Assembly: GCA_030180135.1 (NCBI GenBank)
Contig: CM058235.1
Span: 18,438,720 to 18,502,719 of the forward strand
Source of the DNA: Orychophragmus violaceus
Lineage: Eukaryota; Streptophyta; Magnoliopsida; Brassicales; Brassicaceae
DNA: 64,000 nt
Direction of reading: 5' to 3'
Each line of letters opens with the position of its first letter. Position 1 is the first letter of the stretch. Shown in pieces: positions 30,579 through 43,177 of this stretch. The notes beneath the pieces are model-generated. The model made no database searches and was not told where the DNA came from. It saw nothing but the letters and a program-made list of their open reading frames with translations. The translations under genes were made by a program, and so were the position numbers.

Positions 30579-31510
30579 GGCCATTAGCTCGGTGATCATC
30601 TTCTGCCCATTTTCCGAAACTCCATAGCCTGATAGGTCGATCGGTTGCACTGACTGAGGAGAAGGTTGTGACTGTTGTGATAAAACTACTGGTTTCACTA
30701 CACCAATATGGAATGTAGATGCTTCTCCATACGCTAATCTATTGTCTCTGTATGCACAAACCATTTGGTGATTGTCCCTTGAGCTCATGTTCTGGAATCC
30801 AAGATTGATTTTGTTGTGAGGACACTGGCCATTCTCACAAGTGAAACCTTGCCTGCCCATTATCATGACATTCAAATCATTGTCCGGCTTCCTCTTTCTC
30901 GCCACAACTTTTTCCTCTACAGGAAAATGATGCAAGCTACAAATCCCAAAGCTTGTTGGATGATTCATACTCATCACTATTTCTGGCTTTTGCTCTTCCA
31001 CATCGAAACTCGGTTGTTGTTTCTTCTCAAAGCCTTTAACATCATAATCGCTACAATCATTGATGAGAAGAGATTCACTTCCCACAAATGAAGAAGAAAG
31101 AGGAGGACATGACTCATGATAAAGCTCCTGAGCAAGAACCTCTTCGTGGCTGATAATGGCAAGCCAAGTAGCACTCTCTTTGGCCGTCATCTTATCCTGC
31201 AAACACTTTGATTGCCTCACAAGCTTACGGATCTTCGCAATATCAGGCGACATATGCTTGATAACAGCAGTCAAAACACCAACTTTCCAAACCTTCTTCA
31301 AATCATGAGGCTTTATATAAGGAGGAGGACCTTGATCATTAGGCAAACCAAGCCGAGGCCACCATTCTTCTTTCCCACTAGGCCACCACGGTGGAGAAAC
31401 ACCTTTCTCCAAAGGAAACCGTCTCTGCGGAGGATCACAATGTTGCATCAACACAGAAAAAGCGATCCAAGAGTCGTGTCTTGAAATACAATACGGTTCA
31501 ACTACGGTAT
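30570..31510 (-). pseudogene. EIL1: truncated EIN3-like 1 (EIL1) gene
   Basis: The minus strand encodes LMQHCDPPQRRFPLEKGVSP, then PWWPSGKEEWW, KPHDLKKVWKVGVLTAVIKH, IAKIRKLVRQSKCLQDKMTA and KESATWLAIISHEE. This is the central DNA-binding core of EIN3/EIL1 ethylene-response transcription factors. A C-terminal part follows that still resembles EIL1 (RKRKPDNDLN, QPIDLSGYG, GQKMITELM). Missing are the acidic N-terminus and first DNA-binding basic region (about the first 160 residues) and everything after GQKMITELM. The frame of about 310 codons is open, which suggests recent decay, or it could be a truncated paralogue. The C-terminal break coincides with an LTR insertion. Its position between NHL13 and AGO4 matches At2g27050. 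Confidence 0.85.
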
Positions 31511-32195
31511 ATGCAAACTGCGGGACAAATGTGGTTTTCTTATATAATAAACAGTATGAAATACATATTGATTTGTGAAAAAACAATTTATAGGACAAAT
31601 ATTGCTTTTAAGAAAAAAAAAATACTGATTAATTTTGGTTAATTTTGGATAAATTCAGATATTTCAAATCGTTTCGATTCAGTTCGGTTCAGTGATTTTC
31701 TGATTTTTTTTTGTAATAATTCAAAATATCCTGCTTAAAATCAGTATAAATTAATTTAAAATTTAAAATTTATAAATAAGTGATCGGTTCAGTTTAACCG
31801 GCCAACTCAGTTTTAGTGTATTTGGTTGTGTGGAAGTCCCGTTTTATTGTATGGTACAGTTCAACTATGATAAAATGCGAAAAAATTTGTGAAGTAAATG
31901 TGGTTAGTTCAAAATAAACGGTGTAAAACAAAAAATTTTTTTTGATAAAAAAAGATTTGTGGTAAACAGTCAAATATTTGAATGGTTATTACAAATTTTT
32001 TTTTTTTATAATTTCTCAAAAAATTTACAAAATTAAAAATAAAATATATGCATAAAATTTATTTATTTAAAATAAATATTTAGTTAAAACATTTGGACAC
32101 TTAATATTGAACGAGTTATATGAAACATAAAATATTAAAATATATAATATAAAATGATTGGATATATAATTAATTTGTTATAACATTTTGGTACT
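31511..32195. other. AT-rich DNA with a direct repeat pair
   Basis: A block of about 55 bases at 31490-31545 (TACGGTTCAACTACGGTAT, then AAATGTGGTT) recurs in diverged form at 31850-31905. The pair could mark an old insertion or duplication at the broken EIL1 5' end. Confidence 0.4.
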
Positions 32196-32478
32196 AATTG
32201 GTAACCTGTGGAATGGCAAACGCCATTTCGCAAAAATTTTTGTCAATCATAAAAACTTGTGGAATAAAGAAAAACGTGAAAATACAAATTTGTGTTTACG
32301 CTGAAAATACAAAAGAAATCTATTTCGCATAAAAAAGTGAGGCTTATGTAGATTATTGCGCAAGTAACATTAATCTGATTATTAATTTGCGGAATGACGG
32401 AATTACGTTTATACATAATACTTGCGGAATCGCATTTTTAAATGTAGTTCCACAATTACTCAAAAATGTTACCGATCA
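32196..32478. mobile_element. MITE, sister of the one at 20021/25397
   Basis: Starts AATTGGTAACCTGTGGAATGG and ends AATGTTACCGATCA. It shares the 'GCGGAATGACGGAAT' and 'CATTTTTAAA.GT..TTCC' interior blocks with the copy at 25084-25397. No ORF. Confidence 0.6.
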
Positions 32479-32479
32479 A

Positions 32480-33450
32480 AATATTTGATTGACATGAGGA
32501 ACAAAGCCTTGAACCACACGATAATTTGGACTTGACATAGGGAAGTGTGGTTTTTATGAAAAGTAGAACAAACAAAAAGAATTTTCTTTGTGACTGTGTT
32601 ATTTTGGTTAAATCATCCTACTAACTGAAACTTGTTTGATTGGTAATATTAATCAAAACCGTACTACAACACTACAAAACCGTTCGGCAATTCCATTCAC
32701 AACCTAAAAGGATAAAATCATAACAGACCATAGAACTCCATAGAGTAGATATCTCTTTATTTAGCCGTAAGCCTGTAACTATCAAAAGTGAAATAAGGTC
32801 TCGAGTACCATCTAGCTAGCTTGCCAAATACTATTATTAATATGGACTTTAGATTGTAGCTGTATATATTCTCATTCTCCAACCAGCGCTGTAAATTCCA
32901 AAGGTCAACATTAAATAATAATATTTTCCCATATCTCAAATGTATACAATGTATATAGTCTTGAGAAAGATACAACGCCCACAAATGATTAAGCATATGC
33001 TTATAATAAGAATTAGGATTAGAGTTATCTTAATTGAATCCACCTAATCTCCTATCACCAATATAGCCTTTGGAAAATTTTAAAATTGCGGCTGAGAATC
33101 TCTAAACTAAAGTATATACTTTTGTCAATAACTAAAGTGGATTACAGTAAGGATCGACGATGCAAACATGAACTTATAAAATAGTAATTAGATTTACAAT
33201 AATTACATAATTTAGCAGACATGAATGATACCGGTTCCGTTGATCATCACTAAGTAAGTATACATTTTTAAAAAAGTATACACTTTTCTAATTTAATATC
33301 GTGCTCAACATTTACTAAATAAGTACTGTCGTAAAACAGTATCCATACTTATGTAAATGTGCGTGTGGATTAATGCGCACATTTAATTTGTAACGGACAC
33401 GTCGGACAGTTTGTCCACCACTACCAAACATTGAATTAAAAATTCAAAAT
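32480..33450. other. intergenic DNA upstream of AGO4
   Basis: AT-rich sequence without recognisable genes. It probably includes distal AGO4 promoter. Confidence 0.5.
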
Positions 33451-33484
33451 AATCCTAGCGGGATATAACTCTTTCCGAGAAAAG

Positions 33485-33715
33485 TCAATAAATAGAGTAA
33501 CTCTAACGAACGGTGAAGATCGTACGTCTTGTAACGTCTATAAACAAAGTCACTCTAACGACGGTTAAGATCGTAAGAGCATATTCACTTACAAAAAATA
33601 ATCAAAGTAGACACAAACTAGAGCAAGTCACTCTAACGAGCGGTGAAGACATAGTCAGAGAAATATCTATTAATTAAAAGTTAAAACGAGCGGTTAAGAT
33701 TATAAGAGAAGGTTA
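33485..33715 (+). repeat. four irregular repeats just upstream of AGO4
   Basis: The unit '(AGTCA)CTCTAACGA.CGGTGAAGATCGTA' appears at about 33498, 33549, 33627 and, in shortened form (AACGAGCGGTTAAGATTATA), at 33684, all in the same orientation with spacings of about 50-80 bases. They lie directly upstream of the 5' UTR exon. Confidence 0.75.
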
Positions 33716-33829
33716 AACCCTACATGCACCGCATTGTAGAAGAATATAACTGCAGGGCGAAGATCCTGGTTTTATTCCAGTTTACTGATCATTTTCCCAT
33801 TCAGCTCGGAGCAGGAAAGCGAAGTAAAA

Positions 33830-35036
33830 CAAAAAAAAGAAAGAGAAAGGGTGAGAGAGAGAGAATCTGAGAAAAAATCTCTAGTTTCGTCTTAGGGTTT
33901 CATCGATACATTGACAGGTGCGATTTTAGGGTTTTGTATATGTTTCTTCTGTTTAATACTTTTGGGAATTTTTTTTATCTGTAGGTTTTATGCTTTCTAG
34001 CTCCAGAGCTTCGTAATGTGTCTTCTTTAATCTCTGGGTTTGTCTAGCCTCGCATGCAGTTTCCTTCTGGGTTGTTTCTTCAGATTTCAAAGCTAAAATC
34101 CTAAAAATGGTTGTTACTTTACTGTGAGGGTTGCTTCATCTCTCTGATTTTGTGGGTTTCCTTTTCAAATGTGAAATTTCTTTTGAGGTTTCCGTCAATT
34201 TTTTTTTAATTATCTTTCTGGGTTTTTTTTTTTTTTTTTTTCTGTTGAGCAAATCTGTAAATGTTCTTAGCGTGACTCTATTTTGCTAGTATGTGATGAC
34301 AGCTTGCATTTTTCACATGGGTCGGGCATGTTTATTTCTTGTTGCGTCATCTCTCAAAAGTTTTGTTCTTCTTACTTTAGTGCTATGGTTGGTTCACTCC
34401 TCTGATTTTGTGTTTCTTTACTTAAGCGAGATTTTTGCTTCAAATATTCATCTTTCTGGTTTCTTCTTTAGAAACAAAGCTGTAAATGACCTCAGCTTCA
34501 CTGTATTTAGCTAATGTAATGAAATCTGACTTTTTTGGGGGTCATACATGTTTATTTACACTTGCATGCATTTTTTTCCCGAAATTTTGTTGGGGTTTTT
34601 ATAATACCAGTCGAAGATTTTACTTCTCTCTGGGTTCTTGTGAATGAAAGTTGGAAACTTTGATAGATTTAGCTTACTTTTCGACAGTATTTTGCTTCTT
34701 GCTCATAAACCCCAATGTTAAAACCTCCTCCTTTTAGCGTCAGTCAAAGATCTGCCTTCTCTCTGGGTTTTCACCAACGAAAGTGGGAAACTTTGATAAA
34801 CGTAGCTTAGTTTTAGACTTAGCTGTTGTTTTGCTCATATAACCAAATTATGAAACCTAAACTTTTTAAGCTACAGCCAAAGATTTGACTTCTCTATGGG
34901 TTTGTATGGATAAAAGTTGAAACTTTGATAAATGTAGCCATATTTGCTCGTGTAGTTGCTTAGTTTTTGCCTGGATGTTGACACATGAGCTTTTTGTTGT
35001 TGTTGTTGTTGTTGTTGTTGTTTGTGTGTGCAGGAC
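33830..35036 (+). promoter_or_regulatory. AGO4 5' UTR exon and 1.1-kb leader intron
   Basis: A purine-rich (GAGA) leader around 33830-33870 is followed by a donor after TTGACAG (about 33917, gtgcgattt). The acceptor is at 35031-35033, four bases before the start codon. The intron is T-rich, carries several 'TTCTCTCTGGGTTTT' repeats (for example 34625 and 34760), and ends with a (TTG)n microsatellite at 34993-35021. Such leader introns often raise expression in plants. Confidence 0.7.
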
Positions 35037-38000
35037 ATGGATTCTACTAACGGTAATGGAGCTGAGCTTGAATCAGCAAATGGGAGTGGGGTTACCGATG
35101 CACTACCCCCTCCTCCACCGTTCATACCTCCAAATGTTGAGCCAGTGCAGGTTAAAACCGAAGTTGCTGAGAAGAAAAACCTGAGAGTCCCGATGGCTCG
35201 TCCTGGGTTTGGATCAAAGGGTCAAAAGATAGCACTGTTGACTAATCATTTCAAAGTCAATGTCGCCAACCTGCAGGGACATTTCTACCACTACAGTGTA
35301 TGTTTTTTTACTACTGTGATGCTATGATCTGTTGTTTGGTTTTGAATGATGTTGAACTAATGGGATTGTTTGTGGTCTTAAACAGGTGGCGCTCTTCTAT
35401 GATGATGGGCGTCCTGTTGAACAAAAAGGGGTTGGAAGAAAAGTCCTTGACAAGGTTCATGAGACTTACCATTCTGATCTAGATGGCAAAGAGTTTGCCT
35501 ATGATGGAGAAAAGACGCTGTTTACCTTTGGAGCTTTGCCTAGTAACAAGATGGACTTTTCTGTGGTTCTTGAGGAAGTATCTTCAGCCAGGTAAAGTTA
35601 TCACATTGGTCCTTCATTTGAGTGCTTTTGTTTTGGCTCAGACTGACAATTTTATAAGCAGGGTTAAAGGAAATGCAAGCCCCAATGGGAATGAAGAGCC
35701 AAGTGATGGTGATAGAAAAAGACTGCGTCGGCCTAATCGTTCCAAGAGCTTTAGAGTCGAGATCAGCTATGCTGCCAAAATCCCTCTACAAGCTCTTGCT
35801 AATGCTATGCGTGGCCAGGAATCCGAGAACTCACAGGAGGCCATAAGGGTTTTGGATATAATCTTACGTCAACATGCTGCTAGACAGTAAGTACATATCT
35901 TTATTTTTTTATGATCTTATCTTTGTTTTGTCTTTCTAATAACTTTGGAAAAATGCAGAGGCTGCCTGCTTGTGAGACAGTCCTTTTTCCACAATGACCC
36001 GAGTAACTGTGAACCAGTTGGTGGTAATATCTTGGGATGTAGAGGATTCCATTCAAGTTTCCGAACAACGCAGGGTGGAATGTCACTTAACATGGGTAAG
36101 TAGTTTCACCTGTTCGTGATGTTGGTATTTGTTTCCTTTCTGTTGCAGCAATAATTTAGTGTCTGATGTTTTTGTTTTGTTCTTATGCCAGATGTTACAA
36201 CCACAATGATAATCAAGCCTGGTCCGCTTGTTGATTTTGTTATTGCTAACCAAGGTGCAAAGGATCCGTTTAATGTTGACTGGTCTAAGGTGATCTACTT
36301 ACTATGGTCTAAGCAGGTTCCTTTTCTTTTATCTCTAAACGTTTTAACATGATGTTTTCAACAGGCGAAAAGGACACTCAAGAACCTGAGGATTAAAGTC
36401 AGCCCTTCAAACCAGGAGTACAGGATCACTGGCATGAGTGACAAGCCATGCAGGGAACAAACGTAAGATGCTATTTACTCAAAATCACTTTGTATTGAGA
36501 TGCAATTGTGATCCCTTCCAAAGTTAGATAGTTTTCTGATGTTTGCTTGTTACCTTATATAGGTTTGAATATAGGCCAAGGAATGCACCCAAGAATGAAA
36601 ATGGAGAGTCTGAAACTGTTGAAATAACGGTATATGACTACTTCCTAAGAGAACGGAACATGGAGCTGCAGTATTCTGCAGACCTCCCTTGCATTAATGT
36701 CGGGAAGCCAAAGCGACCCACCTTCATTCCTATTGAGGTTTGCCTCTTTTTCTCATCAACGTTCTCATGGTATTAACATGTTTTCGAAATTTATGCTAAT
36801 GTTGTTATCATTTGGAACTTTTGCAGCACTGCACTTTGATTCCCCTTCAGCGGTACACAAAAGCTCTGAACACTTTCCAAAGATCTGCCCTCGTCGAGAA
36901 ATCTAGACAGAAGCCCCAAGAGAGGATGAATGTTCTGTCGAAAGTATAGCTTCTTGACTGTCTCATAACTGTTCTGTTTTGTTAGTCAGAGAACTGGAAT
37001 TTAAATATCTTTGGTTTAATGTTTTCAGGCTCTGAAAGTGAGCAACTATGACACTGAACCTCTCCTGCGTTCCTGTGGCATTTCTATCAGCTCTAACTTT
37101 ACTCAGGTGGAGGGTCGTGTTCTGCCAGCTCCTAAGGTATGGTACAATTGCTTAGTTTTGACTTGATAAATTGTCTTATTGCATTACATTTAGATTCCTC
37201 TTTTTTTTTTGATTGACAGCTGAAAATGGGACGTGGAGATGAACTGTTTCCGCGAAATGGTCGCTGGAATTTCAACAACAAGGTGCTGTTTCTCTTTGTA
37301 TTTACTTTCATGTAAGATAGTCTGATTCCCTTTGCTGTGCAGCAATTTGTTGAGCCAACCAAGATTGACAAATGGGCTGTTGCAAATTTCTCTGCTCGCT
37401 GTAATGTACGTCAACTGGTCGATGATCTAATCCGAATTGGAGGATCAAAAGGAATTGTAAGCAGGATTCTATTTTTTCTTTTGTGTTCTTGAAAACTTGT
37501 TTGTGATATAGTCAACATTGTAATAAGACTGCTTCTGTCTGCATTTTGTCACAGGAAATTGCTCCTCCTTTTGATGTGTTTGAGGAGGGTCATCAGTTTC
37601 GCCGTGCTCCTGCTCTAATTCGTGTAGAGAAGATGTTTGAAGAAATCCAGTCTAAACTCCCAGGTGCTCCTCAGTTCATTCTGTGTCTGCTCCCCGAAAG
37701 GAAGAATTGCGACATTTATGGTTAGATATCTATTAACTTAAGTCCTTAAGATATTGTTATTGTTGCATATAGCAAAATGTTCCGTTCATTAAAACTTTGG
37801 TTTCCTCAGGCCCATGGAAGAAGAAAAACTTAACCGAATACGGCATTGTTACTCAATGCATGGCTCCGGTGAGGCAGCCTAATGATCAATATCTTACAAA
37901 CTGTCTTCTGAAGATCAACGCAAAGGTGATCTATGTCTTCTTTTTTGTACCAATGATTCATTTACTTCTTGTGTGCAATCTCTGACGCATATGCTCTACA

Positions 38001-39584
38001 GCTTGGAGGCCTGAACTCAATGTTAAGTGTTGAGCGTACACCTGCCTTCACAGTCATTTCCAAGGTTCCAACCATCATCCTTGGGATGGATGTTTCACAT
38101 GGATCTCCTGGACAATCTGATGTCCCGTCCATAGCGGCTGTAATATATTACTCTTTATCCTAATCATATATTGTTTGCTTTTGCATAAGCCTTTTTATTA
38201 GGCGCTTTCTTTGATACTGATACTTAGTTGTCTTGTTTATGGTTTACTTAGGTGGTGAGTTCTAGGCAGTGGCCTCTAATCTCCAAATACAGAGCATCTG
38301 TTCGCACACAGCCTTCAAAAGCTGAGATGATTGAGTCCCTAGTCAAGAAAAATGGAACTGAAGATGATGGCATAATCAAGTACTTTATACAAACTCTCTG
38401 TTTGTTTTTTTCTTCCTTTTGTCGAGTCTTGAAGTACTTATGTAATTTCTTTTATTGATTGCAGGGAGTTGCTGGTAGATTTCTACACCAGCTCGGGTAA
38501 GAGAAAGCCAGAGCATATCATAATCTTCAGGTAATTACTTTGTTACATCAGAACTTTTGGATCTTCTTCATTTATCTCATAACGATTCTTTGACTGTCTT
38601 AATGCTTTTAGGGATGGTGTTAGTGAATCTCAGTTCAACCAGGTTCTGAACATTGAACTCGATCAGATCATTGAGGTAATTGAAATATACAAAAAGATAA
38701 GAAAAACAGTTTCTTATTGTATTTGTTTTTTTTTTGCTACCTTGTCAGTAATTTTATTACAACTCTCATTCATCAGGCCTGCAAGCTTCTAGATGAGAAT
38801 TGGAACCCAAAGTTCCTTTTGTTGGTGGCTCAGAAGAATCACCACACCAAGTTTTTCCAGACAAACTCTGCTGATAACGTTCCCCCAGGTGACTGATTGA
38901 TCTTTATCATAACCTTGTTTTTAAAACATACATAACCTCATGTTTTGTTATTGTTTGTTTCTGCAGGGACAATCATTGATAACAAAATCTGTCACCCAAA
39001 GAACAATGATTTCTATCTCTGTGCGCATGCTGGAATGATTGTAAGTATCATCTCAACCTTAGGAGCTATCTACATTTGTTGAATGCTACCATTGTGACAC
39101 CTTTGTGTATTGATTGATATAGGGAACAACTCGCCCTACACATTATCATGTCCTGTATGATGAGATTCATTTCTCACCTGATGAACTTCAAGAACTCGTC
39201 CATTCGCTCTCTTACGTGTATGTAGTAGTAGTCTCAACCTTAATGGCTTGCCTAACTTTGATGGCTTTTGTGTTGATTAGATTCATCTGATTTGTCAGGT
39301 ACCAAAGGAGCACGACTGCCATTTCTGTTGGTAATTACCATATTCTTTTCTCTGTTGGCATTGATTTTGAAAGTCTCCATTTTTCACAATTTTGTTCTTT
39401 TGCTGCAGTTGCACCGATCTGCTATGCTCACTTGGCAGCTGCTCAGCTAGGAACGTTCATGAAGTTTGAAGATCAGTCTGAGACGTCCTCAAGCCATGGT
39501 GGCGTGACAGCTCCAGGACCAATCTCTGTTGCGCAGCTCCCTAAGCTCAAAGACAACGTCGCCAATTCTATGTTCTTCTGTTAG
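35037..39584 (+). CDS. AGO4: ARGONAUTE4, siRNA-guided DNA methylation effector
   Basis: Twenty-two coding exons join in frame to 922 codons: 35037-35297, 35386-35591, 35662-35886, 35959-36095, 36192-36289, 36365-36462, 36563-36737, 36827-36943, 37029-37136, 37220-37282, 37343-37456, 37555-37720, 37810-37925, 38002-38139, 38252-38379, 38465-38530, 38612-38675, 38777-38888, 38967-39040, 39123-39217, 39299-39330, 39409-39584. AGO4 binds 24-nt siRNAs and directs DRM2 methylation through Pol V transcripts in the nucleus. The PIWI slicer triad is complete: D658 (LGMDVSHG), D740 (RDGVSESQ), H872 (ICYAHLAAAQ). The C-terminus NSMFFC is typical of the AGO4/6/9 clade. The A. thaliana protein has 924 residues. 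By gene order it is the At2g27040 orthologue. Confidence 0.97.
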
Positions 39585-41058
39585 GTAGAAGAAGCATCTC
39601 TAGTGTGCAGCAGTCTGTTTGGCTCTCAGTAATTAAGTAGAACTCGGCTTTTATCTTTGGATCTCTCGTTTTTTTTTCCAAGTGGTTAGGGTAACGAAAC
39701 ACTAGTAGGCTTGGCATGTTTTTATGACTATTTTCGCCAGTCCTGTTACCTGTCGGGTTTGAAACATGCTTTTGCCCCCCCTTGACTCTATCAGTTGTTT
39801 TAACGGGATTACTTACTGTTGATCTTTAAGCTTTATTTAACCACAAAGGAGGTATTAAAGGATCAAATATATATTGGACAAATATTTAAGGGAAAACAAG
39901 TAATATATATTGAAAGGGGAAGTTTTATTATGATTTAGAACATTCAAAGGATTACAAAGTTTCGAGAGAAGGGTTTGTTCCGGGGGCTCAGAGAATACAG
40001 CAATGGCTTTTCCGGCGACGTCTCTCTTCTTTGTTTTCAGCACTGCTACTACGATTCGCCGTCATACTTCTCTTACGTTTTCTCCTAAAGTCCCCACACA
40101 CATTTTAAAGAAGAAGAATAATTAGTGACCAAATAAGATTCGACAATAATTAATGAAAAGGAAGTGAATGCTGGGCTGTCAAAAAGGTTTAATCATAACT
40201 AAAGGTTTGAAAAAACTCATTTCGGCTACCTGGCTTTTGCTGCTTACCATCCATATTAATGATTTTATTCCTCTAAACATATCTCTGTCCGATGCCAAAA
40301 GAAGAAAAAAAAAATATCTATTCTAGCTTTAACTTTAAAAATAATGGTTGAGATTTGATCTTCACAAGTATTTCTGTCTGTTTTTTTCCTCTCTATCCTT
40401 TTTGAATTTCTTGAGTTTTATCTCTGGTTGTAAAATTTACAAATGTTTGTTTTGAAACTTTGTTTTTGTATAACATCAAAAGTTAAAAAAAAAAAAAAAA
40501 ATTTGACCACTATATGTTTATAAGAAACGGTTATGAATTTGAGTTAATGCCAACATTCATCTAAAATTTGACCACTATATGTTTTAGTCCTAAAAAAAAA
40601 ATCTAAATTTAAAATTCGTATTTTGTAATTTACCCTAGAAAGAATAAAATATTTGTTTTTTTGACTTTCTATAAATTTAACGACATTAATTTTATAGTTC
40701 AAGCACACATCGAGAGAGTTTTTTTCCTATTCTTTTTTTTTTGTCAACAGTCTTTTTCCTATTCAAATGACCATTACAATGGTGTTTCACAAAGAAAACA
40801 AAGTTTAGAATCTTTTCTAAATAAATAAAGAAGTCCGACTTACAAACAGTTCACCTCTTAAACATAAAATTATTTGGAAGAAAAACAAATGATAAAAAGA
40901 CATACAAACAATAGAAGAAGAACGAATGTATGATGGTGATGCTGAACAGTCAAATAAAAAAAGAAAAACAAAATCAAATTTTAAATTTTAAAAACATCAT
41001 AAAGACTTTTTCTTTTGATTAAAGAAAAAAAAAAGAGAGAGATTGAGAAATTGTTTCC
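39585..41058. other. convergent 3' region between AGO4 and calmodulin
   Basis: Contains the 3' UTRs of both genes. A small tandem duplication 'TTTGACCACTATATGTTT' occurs at 40502 and 40567. A 62-codon minus frame at 39855-40043 has no recognisable content. Confidence 0.5.
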
Positions 41059-41725
41059 TCACTTTGCCATCATAACTTTGACAAACTCTTCATAATTGAT
41101 CTGACCATCTCCATCAACATCAGCTTCTTTGATCATCTCATCAACTTCTTCATCAGTTAACTTCTCTCCCAAATTGGTCATCACATGTCTTAGCTCTGCA
41201 GCTGAAATGAAACCATTCTGATCCTTATCGAAAACCCTGAAAGCTTCTTTGAGTTCTTCCTCCGAATCTGTGTCCTTCATCTTACGAGCCATCAGGTTGA
41301 GAAACTCAGGAAAATCTATAGTTCCGTTTCCATCAGCATCAACTTCGTTAATCATATCTTGAAGCTCTGCCTCTGTTGGATTCTGACCTAGTGACCTCAT
41401 CACTGTACCAAGCTCTTTCGTCGTGATGCATCCTGTAAATCAATTTCAAAACCAAAATCTTCAAACTGAATCTAAGATTTACTAAGAAATGCTAATGCCT
41501 TTTTTCAATTGTGATAATATCATCGGGATAACAATGGAATACGAACGATCAAGATATCAAATAACAAATACACAAATCGAAGCAATTGAAAAGCATCAGA
41601 TTCTTAAGAAATTCGAGTAAACCGAGAAGAAAGATCTGAGAGAGCGAACCATCTCCGTCCTTGTCAAAAAGGCTGAAAGCTTCCTTAAACTCGGAGATCT
41701 GATCATCTGTGAGCTGATCGGCCAT
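41059..41725 (-). CDS. CAM5: calmodulin (CAM2/3/5 type)
   Basis: Two exons, 41650-41725 and 41059-41432, join within the codon after GGAGAT to give 149 residues, the standard calmodulin length. Four EF hands are complete, with acidic loops DKDGDGCITTKE, DADGNGTIDFPE, DKDQNGFISAAE and DVDGDGQINYEE, and a central linker MKDTDSEEE. The single intron inside the first EF-hand loop, at the Gly before Cys26, is the usual plant calmodulin position. The protein is a cytosolic and nuclear Ca2+ sensor that exposes hydrophobic patches to bind targets. The sequence matches the isoform encoded by several CAM genes; CAM5 is chosen because it is the AGO4 neighbour (At2g27030) in A. thaliana. A TATA-like TTTATATTT lies about 85 bases upstream. 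Confidence 0.95.
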
Positions 41726-42020
41726 TTTTTGCAAAGGATTTGTGACAGAGAAAAATCAACGTTGGTGTGTAAATGAATGGGATGAATGTGTGGAGAAGAC
41801 TAATTGTGAAATATAAAGCAGAGGAAAAAGGAAAGAACATCTCATTAGGCCCATTAATATTAATTTTCGTATCCGATTCTCCAAGATTTTGATTTTTCTT
41901 TTTTCTACAGTGGGCCTTTATTGTTTAAGATACAATTGATGTATATATTCCTTTTCTAGAAAAATAAGATACAAACGATGTATGATCGTCGTCATACATG
42001 TTTTGCCGACAATTGTTATC

Positions 42021-43161
42021 TTTATTATACCAAGGTAGGATGCGTTTTGAGATACAAAGACCGACAGAAAATAAAAAATTTTCTGGAAACAAATCCCAAA
42101 AAAAGAAAACTAAGCCGGTGAAAAACAAGAATATCTTCGGAAACAAAACCTACAACTAAAACAGAAAACAGTCGATACAATCCAAGACCAAACAAAAGCA
42201 ATCCGAAACTGCATATCTTCATTTGTGCGGAGATGCTTGAGCGAGATTTACCGATATTACCCACGGTCCACCAGCGATAATATCAACTTCCCAAACAGTT
42301 GCTGAAAGACCCTCTTTCAGACTCAAAGAAACAGACTCCATAACCCGACAAGAAGAACTCCTAAAAAAAATTCTAAAACTCTTTCAGATGCGGTTGTGAC
42401 GCACTACAATACGTTCAATGAACACCTAGATAGAAGTCTAAAGAAAATCCAAATCTCCAAAGATTTGAAACAACCGAAGCCAAACCAACCCTAACTACCC
42501 CAGACACTAACCCGAAAGCAACCAAGAGAAAGAAAGCACCCAAAAAAAATCACCCGCAACGAATCAAAACAGGGCAAAAACGAGAACCAAGCCGAAATCT
42601 TAAATCAACAACAGTCTGTAAAGAGGAGGTAACTAATAATTTCATAAACAAACGCCGAAAGACTCAATCCCAAACCTAAACTTAAATCATGACCCGGAAC
42701 CAGCACCAGATCAGCCTAAAACAAAGCTCGAAAGATAACCCAGACACTAACAGAACGCTAAGAATCCAACCCTATCGCTAGCAAAACCCGAACAACCACA
42801 GATCTAAGGAGATAGATCTAACTCACCCATGGCGAGCTAGGAAATCAGAGAGGACAGAAGACACGCTGGCGCAAACCAAACGAAAGCTCTCAGCAACGAA
42901 GCAGGCGGAGCCAGCGGAGACGACGACGGATCGGAAGCAGCTGGGAACAGAGAGGACAGCGGGAGATGGCAAAACCGGAGAAATCGTCGGTCACGGCAGC
43001 TTAAGGTGAGACAGCTAAGGAACACGCAACTAAAGGAGGAGGCGAGCCATCGATACGCGCCGGCGGTGAGGCCTGACGGTGACGACGACTCGCCCAGACG
43101 GCGGCGGCAGGTTGAGAGGCTAGGGCGAACACTCGCCTTTTACAGAGAGAAAAAGGTCTTC
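42021..43161 (-). mobile_element. non-coding retroposon with 16-bp target duplication, minus strand
   Basis: GCCGACAATTGTTATC at 42005-42020 and GCCGACAATTATTATC at 43162-43177 flank a 1.14-kb insert. On the minus strand the insert begins with a GC-rich part (GCCGCCGCCGTCTGGGCGAG), continues GT-rich, and ends GGTATAATAAA against the duplication. No frame encodes a known domain. The size, the variable-length duplication and the A-rich 3' end fit a Sadhu-like non-autonomous retroposon; a 5' LINE fragment is the alternative. Confidence 0.75.
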
Positions 43162-43177
43162 GCCGACAATTATTATC

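Noticed and set aside
30546..31598. EIL1 as an intact 350-residue gene
   Set aside because: The first 30 or so residues of the open frame and the last nine do not match EIN3/EIL proteins, and both essential ends of the protein are missing.
35300..35890. Short frames reading through AGO4 introns (for example 35483-35890) as separate genes
   Set aside because: They are AGO4 exon sequence in frame or shadow, extended through introns by chance.
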